64,000 nucleotides of DNA from Miscanthus floridulus (taxonomy: Eukaryota > Streptophyta > Magnoliopsida > Poales > Poaceae): positions 61,161,550-61,225,549 of the forward strand of contig NC_089591.1 in the NCBI RefSeq assembly GCF_019320115.1, in the 5' to 3' direction. Both the position numbers and the translations under genes were made by a program. Each line of letters starts with the position of its first letter. Position 1 is the first letter of the stretch. The notes beneath the pieces are model-generated. The model made no database searches, had not been told where the DNA came from, and worked only from the letters and a program-made list of their open reading frames with translations. This document shows positions 60,398 to 64,000 of this stretch, piece after piece.

Positions 60398-61200
60398 CTC
60401 CGCCGAAGCTGCGCACCACTCCATAGCATCGAGCTCCGTGCCGGCGTCGAGCTCCGCGTCGATGAGCCTCCAATCATCCAAACAGAAAGTAGGTGTTGCG
60501 CTGAAAACACATGTTGCAAGTGTATGTTTCAAGTGTTTTAGATGTTTCAGAGGTATATTGCAGGTGTTTCGTATGGATGTTGCAAAAGTAAATCAGGATG
60601 TTGCATACATTGTAATGGTTGTACACATATGTTAAAAACGTCTGTTCCCAATGTTTCATCTATTTTTTAGACATATGTTGCAAGTGTGTTTATGTGGATG
60701 TTGCATATGTTTCACAGATATATTGCGTATGTTTTATCTGGATGTTGCGTACGTTTGCAATAGTTTTTAGGTGTTTTGCAAGTGTTTCAGACTCATGTTT
60801 CAAGTATTTCATCTGTCTTCAGACGTATGTTGCAAGTGTTGCATCTCAAAGTTTCAAAAGTAGATCGAGATGTTACACATGTTGTAATGCGACCCTGCCT
60901 ACTGCAGCTGCCAGAGGGGACGTGAGGGGCCGGGCGGGGCTCACAGATGCTGCGTGGGGTTGGGCGGGGGTGCAAACACCACGTGAGGTCGGGTGGGGGC
61001 ACAGTCGCACAGACGTCGTATGGGTCGAGCGGTACGCAGGGTGCAACGTGCGGGAATGGGGTGTAGGCGCGGGCATCCGTCCGAACGTGCAGACGCCAGC
61101 ACCGCCGTTATTATATATGTGCATTATTTATTTGAACACAGTACTGCCTTACAGTGAGTCCTATATTGTTAAGGTTCATGTATCTAGGGCTTTTCAGTCA
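60398..61200 (+). repeat. Degenerate TGTTGCAAGTGTTTCA repeat tract
   Basis: Between 60490 and 60880 units such as GTTGCAAGTGT, TGTTTCA, ATGTTGCAAAAGT and GACGTATGTTGCAAG recur about a dozen times at 30-60 bp spacing. A GC-rich GGGCGGGG segment follows to about 61100. I have seen similar tracts in grass genomes, but cannot name the family. No coding function. Confidence 0.6.
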
Positions 61201-62377
61201 TGATTGGGAGCTCTGATGACTAGCTTCTGATTAACTGTAGACATTTGTTGTTAAACAAAAGGAGTAAGGACTGGGTATGATTTGGCTGCTTGCAACGACG
61301 ACTGAGCAAGCATACAGTGAGCTTTAGTGTCAGTCTCTATTAAAATAGGCGGCGAACAAGCGTGAGGCATTGGTCAAAAAGTTTGAGGCGCGTGCTAATT
61401 TCTGTGCTTCATCTCCTGCACACTCGAGTATACTGCTACTCCTTTCGTAGCAACGCCTGCATGCCTGTTGGTACGTACGCTTCAGCTGTTATTTAGAAAT
61501 CCCGTTTGCAGGCTGCCGCTAGATACAACAAGGTGCACGCAAAGAACATACTCGACAGGTCGACAGTTAGAATGCTGAGGCTCATCAAGACACGCAGCAC
61601 TTTACTGGACCAGAAATAATGTGTCATGGGACAAACCATTTGAACGAACTCGATCGAGCTACCCTGCTAGTCTTATCAGAATAGAACCCGGCCCCCACTC
61701 GATCGAGTGTGGACGGCATCATCAGTGCCCCAGCACCAGCGAGATGCCGTGCCCGGCTGCCGGCACTCCTTATCCACTTGCATGCAGAATATCATGCGAT
61801 GGAGCGCCTGCACCTTTTGCACCGATCAACCAACACTTCGATCGGAGCTCAATGCGAGAATACTAGCATCTAGCAGCATTGTACGGGTCGGCGTCGTAAT
61901 GCAGGCGGTGGTGGTGCACGACCGGCCGCTCATCGGCGGCGAAATAAAGTTCCAAACGCCGGAATCCCTGACGATGAAGACTAGACTAGCCTACGTCATC
62001 TAGTGGCCCATGTCGGCCCGCCGCACAAATCATTGGCGCTGCAGCGGTTGCGTCCGTGCGCGCGGTCCCTTGGCGGCGTCCGTCCGCCGTGGCGCAGCCT
62101 AATACTCCCTCAGGCCCCGCCGCGCACCCGCACCTGCCGACCCGCGTACAACGCCATCATGGCTGCCCGCGCACGCGCACGAACACGAGCCAGAGCCCGA
62201 GCCCGAGCTAGCGTAGCGTCTGCCTCTGCCGCCACCACCAACCTGACTCCATCGGTTGTCACGCCATACCCATACAGCGTGCAATGCGAAATGTACTACA
62301 GGCCACACCCACAATAGCCAGCGATTACGAGAAATATTAGCCGGCCGCCGGTCGTAACTTTTCCAGCTTGTTTATTA
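61201..62377. other. No gene recognised
   Basis: Short ORFs at 61621-61866 and 62003-62317 lack domains; the second contains an Ala-Arg alternating run from a GC-rich repeat. Nothing else is supported. Confidence 0.35.
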
Positions 62378-62720
62378 GGATGTGTTTAGCTGGGAGGTGA
62401 AAATTATTGAGTATTATATTGGGTGTGTCGGAAGGATATCGGGAGAGGTTTTTGGATACTAATAAAAAAACAAATTACAGATCCTATCAGAAAACTGCGA
62501 GACGAATCTAATGATACTAATTAATCGGGCATTAGCACGTGTGAGTTACTGTAGCACTTAAGGCTTTTCATAGACTAATTAGGCTTAAAAGATTCGTCTC
62601 ATGATTTCACCGAGAACTATGCAATTAGTTTTTTTTTGTTTATATTTAGTACTCTATGCGTATGTCCAAACATACTCTTTTACTATAGGAGGTAAAATTT
62701 TTTGAAAACTAAACAGGGCC
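62378..62720. mobile_element. Tourist-like MITE, GTGTTTAGTTC family (343 bp)
   Basis: Ends GGATGTGTTTAG and, reverse-complemented, GGCCCTGTTTAG, with TTA directly outside each end (62375-62377 and 62721-62723). Shares internal text with the 47896 MITE. Confidence 0.78.
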
Positions 62721-63326
62721 TTACTTTAGCTCCACCAATGCAATCGATCTGTGGCAGCACGTGGTAACTTTACGTCGATCAACAGGCGGGAGGTAACATC
62801 GATCAAAAGAACCTACTCACGTGCATTATTCATCTAAGTAACAAACGTATCCGTGCGTCACAGCTAACAAACGTGCATGTGGATGCAACGGAACCTAATA
62901 CTTATAGGATCGGACTCCATATCATCACCGGAAGCCACTTGTTTTAACTCATATGAACGTAGGTATTTATATATATGAGATAAGCGTAGGGCGTAACGTA
63001 TTGGAATTTGACTCTATATTCATTGTCACTAGACGTGAGCCGTCCTAACTTATAGAGAGTATGAGTCATATTCGAGACACCGAGGCCATAAATATAGTTT
63101 AGGAAAGTAAAAAAAAAATAGAGCGGAAGAAACTTTCCACCTACCGCCCAGTTAGTTTGGCAAAGATGGATTAAAAAGTAGATGAAGAAAAATTTTACCT
63201 CTTTAATATTAATATATATAGGTATAGATATAGATTTCTAATCAAAACTATATCAACAATTTAGTGGTGAAAATTTTATTTATTAAAAAAGAGTCAAGAT
63301 TTTAATAATCCATAGTATTATATTTA
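62721..63326. other. AT-rich intergenic DNA
   Basis: No gene, repeat end or promoter could be supported in this stretch. Confidence 0.35.
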
Positions 63327-63629
63327 GGACCTATTTGGCACAGCTTCATGAGCTCTTGTGAGCTGTTTTTTGCCAAACACCCTTTTTGCAAAAAAACTTT
63401 GTGGATGAAGCTTCTTAAATCATGCTCTCACAAAGAAATAGGGTGGGGTGAAGCTGAAAATAGTAGCTTTTCATAGCTTAATCTCACACTTTGTGGGGCT
63501 GGTGTGGGATTTTGTGAGAGCATGTTGAAAAATCTAAATGTTGAGCTTCACCTTACACTAATCAATTTGCTATGGTCTTGTGACCTTTGTAGAAATTTTT
63601 ATAGGCTATTCACCATCTCTAGCTATCTA
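63327..63629. mobile_element. MITE left part, interrupted by a CACTA insertion
   Basis: GGACCTATTTGGCACAGC after TTA is a Tourist-type start, close in sequence to the MITE at 36233. It is cut by the CACTA start at 63630, so the right end lies outside the window. Confidence 0.45.
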
Positions 63630-64000
63630 CACTACTACGTAAAAGATTTTATGAGGTGTTTTGAAATTGGGCTCAGAGGCAGGCGGGCTTTTAAACCGCC
63701 TCGGTTAATACCTAGTATTAACCGAGACGGTCATTTTTTATTAATCGAGGCAGTCACAGTCAACCGCCTCGCAAAATCGATTTACCGAGACGGGCAACCT
63801 AATACGACCGCTTCGGTTAATGTATTAACCGAGGCGGTCACATTATAAAGCCTACCTCGGTAAATCAGGCCCACCCGGCTAGCCCAAAAGGCCTAGTTCC
63901 GAGCACACCTATATATACCACACTTTATGTTTTTCACCCTCGTCTCCCTCCTCCCTCCTCAGCCACATGTGCTGCGCTCCTCACTCCCTCAGAACACGCT
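63630..64000 (+). mobile_element. CACTA element 5' end, AACCGAGGCGGT family, partial
   Basis: It starts CACTACTACGTAAAAG, close to the end of the 59212 element, and carries about seven copies of AACCGAGGCGG or its complement (63690-63870). A TATATATA stretch at 63912-63919 and CT-rich DNA follow, as in a transposon promoter and leader. The rest is beyond the edge. Confidence 0.75.

Overview
This is nuclear DNA from a grass. The reasons are two plant transcription-factor genes with grass-type exon structure (a YABBY and a NAC), a Sirevirus copia element, a Tat-type gypsy element, CACTA elements with GCCGAGTGC- and TTTAGTCCCGG-type subterminal repeats, and Tourist-like and Stowaway-like MITEs. 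The repeat families look most like Andropogoneae (sorghum, sugarcane, Miscanthus, maize); that narrower placement is from memory. No RNA gene, CRISPR array or prokaryotic feature was seen.

Regions 1-30 kb: a nested stack of transposons with no recognisable host gene. A minus-strand plant-transposon ORF (1-1329) runs off the left edge. Next comes a minus-strand Sirevirus (2.8-10.09 kb) with gag-pol, primer-binding site and a 5' LTR (8520-10091), but no matching 3' LTR was found. The Sirevirus sits in the end of a PIF/Harbinger transposase gene, whose Myb-like partner ORF1 lies at 12.45-13.3 kb. The Harbinger element is split again near its other end by a 14.7-kb Ty3/gypsy element (14849-29525) with two LTRs of about 1.04 kb and an exact 5-bp target duplication. 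That gypsy carries a decayed sense gag-pol, a decayed antisense gene (22.9-26.4 kb) and a tandem array before the 3' LTR.

Regions 30-51.7 kb: the gene-bearing part. A complete seven-exon YABBY gene (35359-37459, minus, 260 aa, FIL/YAB3 type) and a complete three-exon NAC gene (45569-46866, minus, 343 aa, VND type) have intact reading frames and canonical splice sites. Around them are two CACTA derivatives (32573-34064; 43038-45167), Tourist-like MITEs (34102, 36233 inside YABBY intron 3, 47896), a Stowaway-like MITE (47356), a LINE fragment (~42.3-42.7 kb) and a 376-bp tandem duplication (29.6-30.4 kb).

Regions 51.7-64 kb: transposons again. A 6.85-kb CACTA element (51671-58520) carries a multi-exon gene ending in a Ulp1-like cysteine-protease domain, with a recognisable His-Asp-Cys triad but several disabling changes. 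Then follow a 1.2-kb CACTA element with exact CTT target duplication (59212-60394), a degenerate TGTTGCAAG-type repeat tract, a Tourist-like MITE (62378-62720), and the start of another CACTA element (63630 to the edge) that interrupts a further MITE.

Taken together, the two regulators probably are the only functional host genes here. Everything else recognisable is mobile DNA, mostly with visible disabling mutations. I did not find a convincing new biological system. The items most worth a second look are the antisense gypsy gene, the Ulp1-carrying CACTA, the palindrome clusters at the Sirevirus-type promoters, and a tRNA-like Pol III promoter inside a CACTA element.
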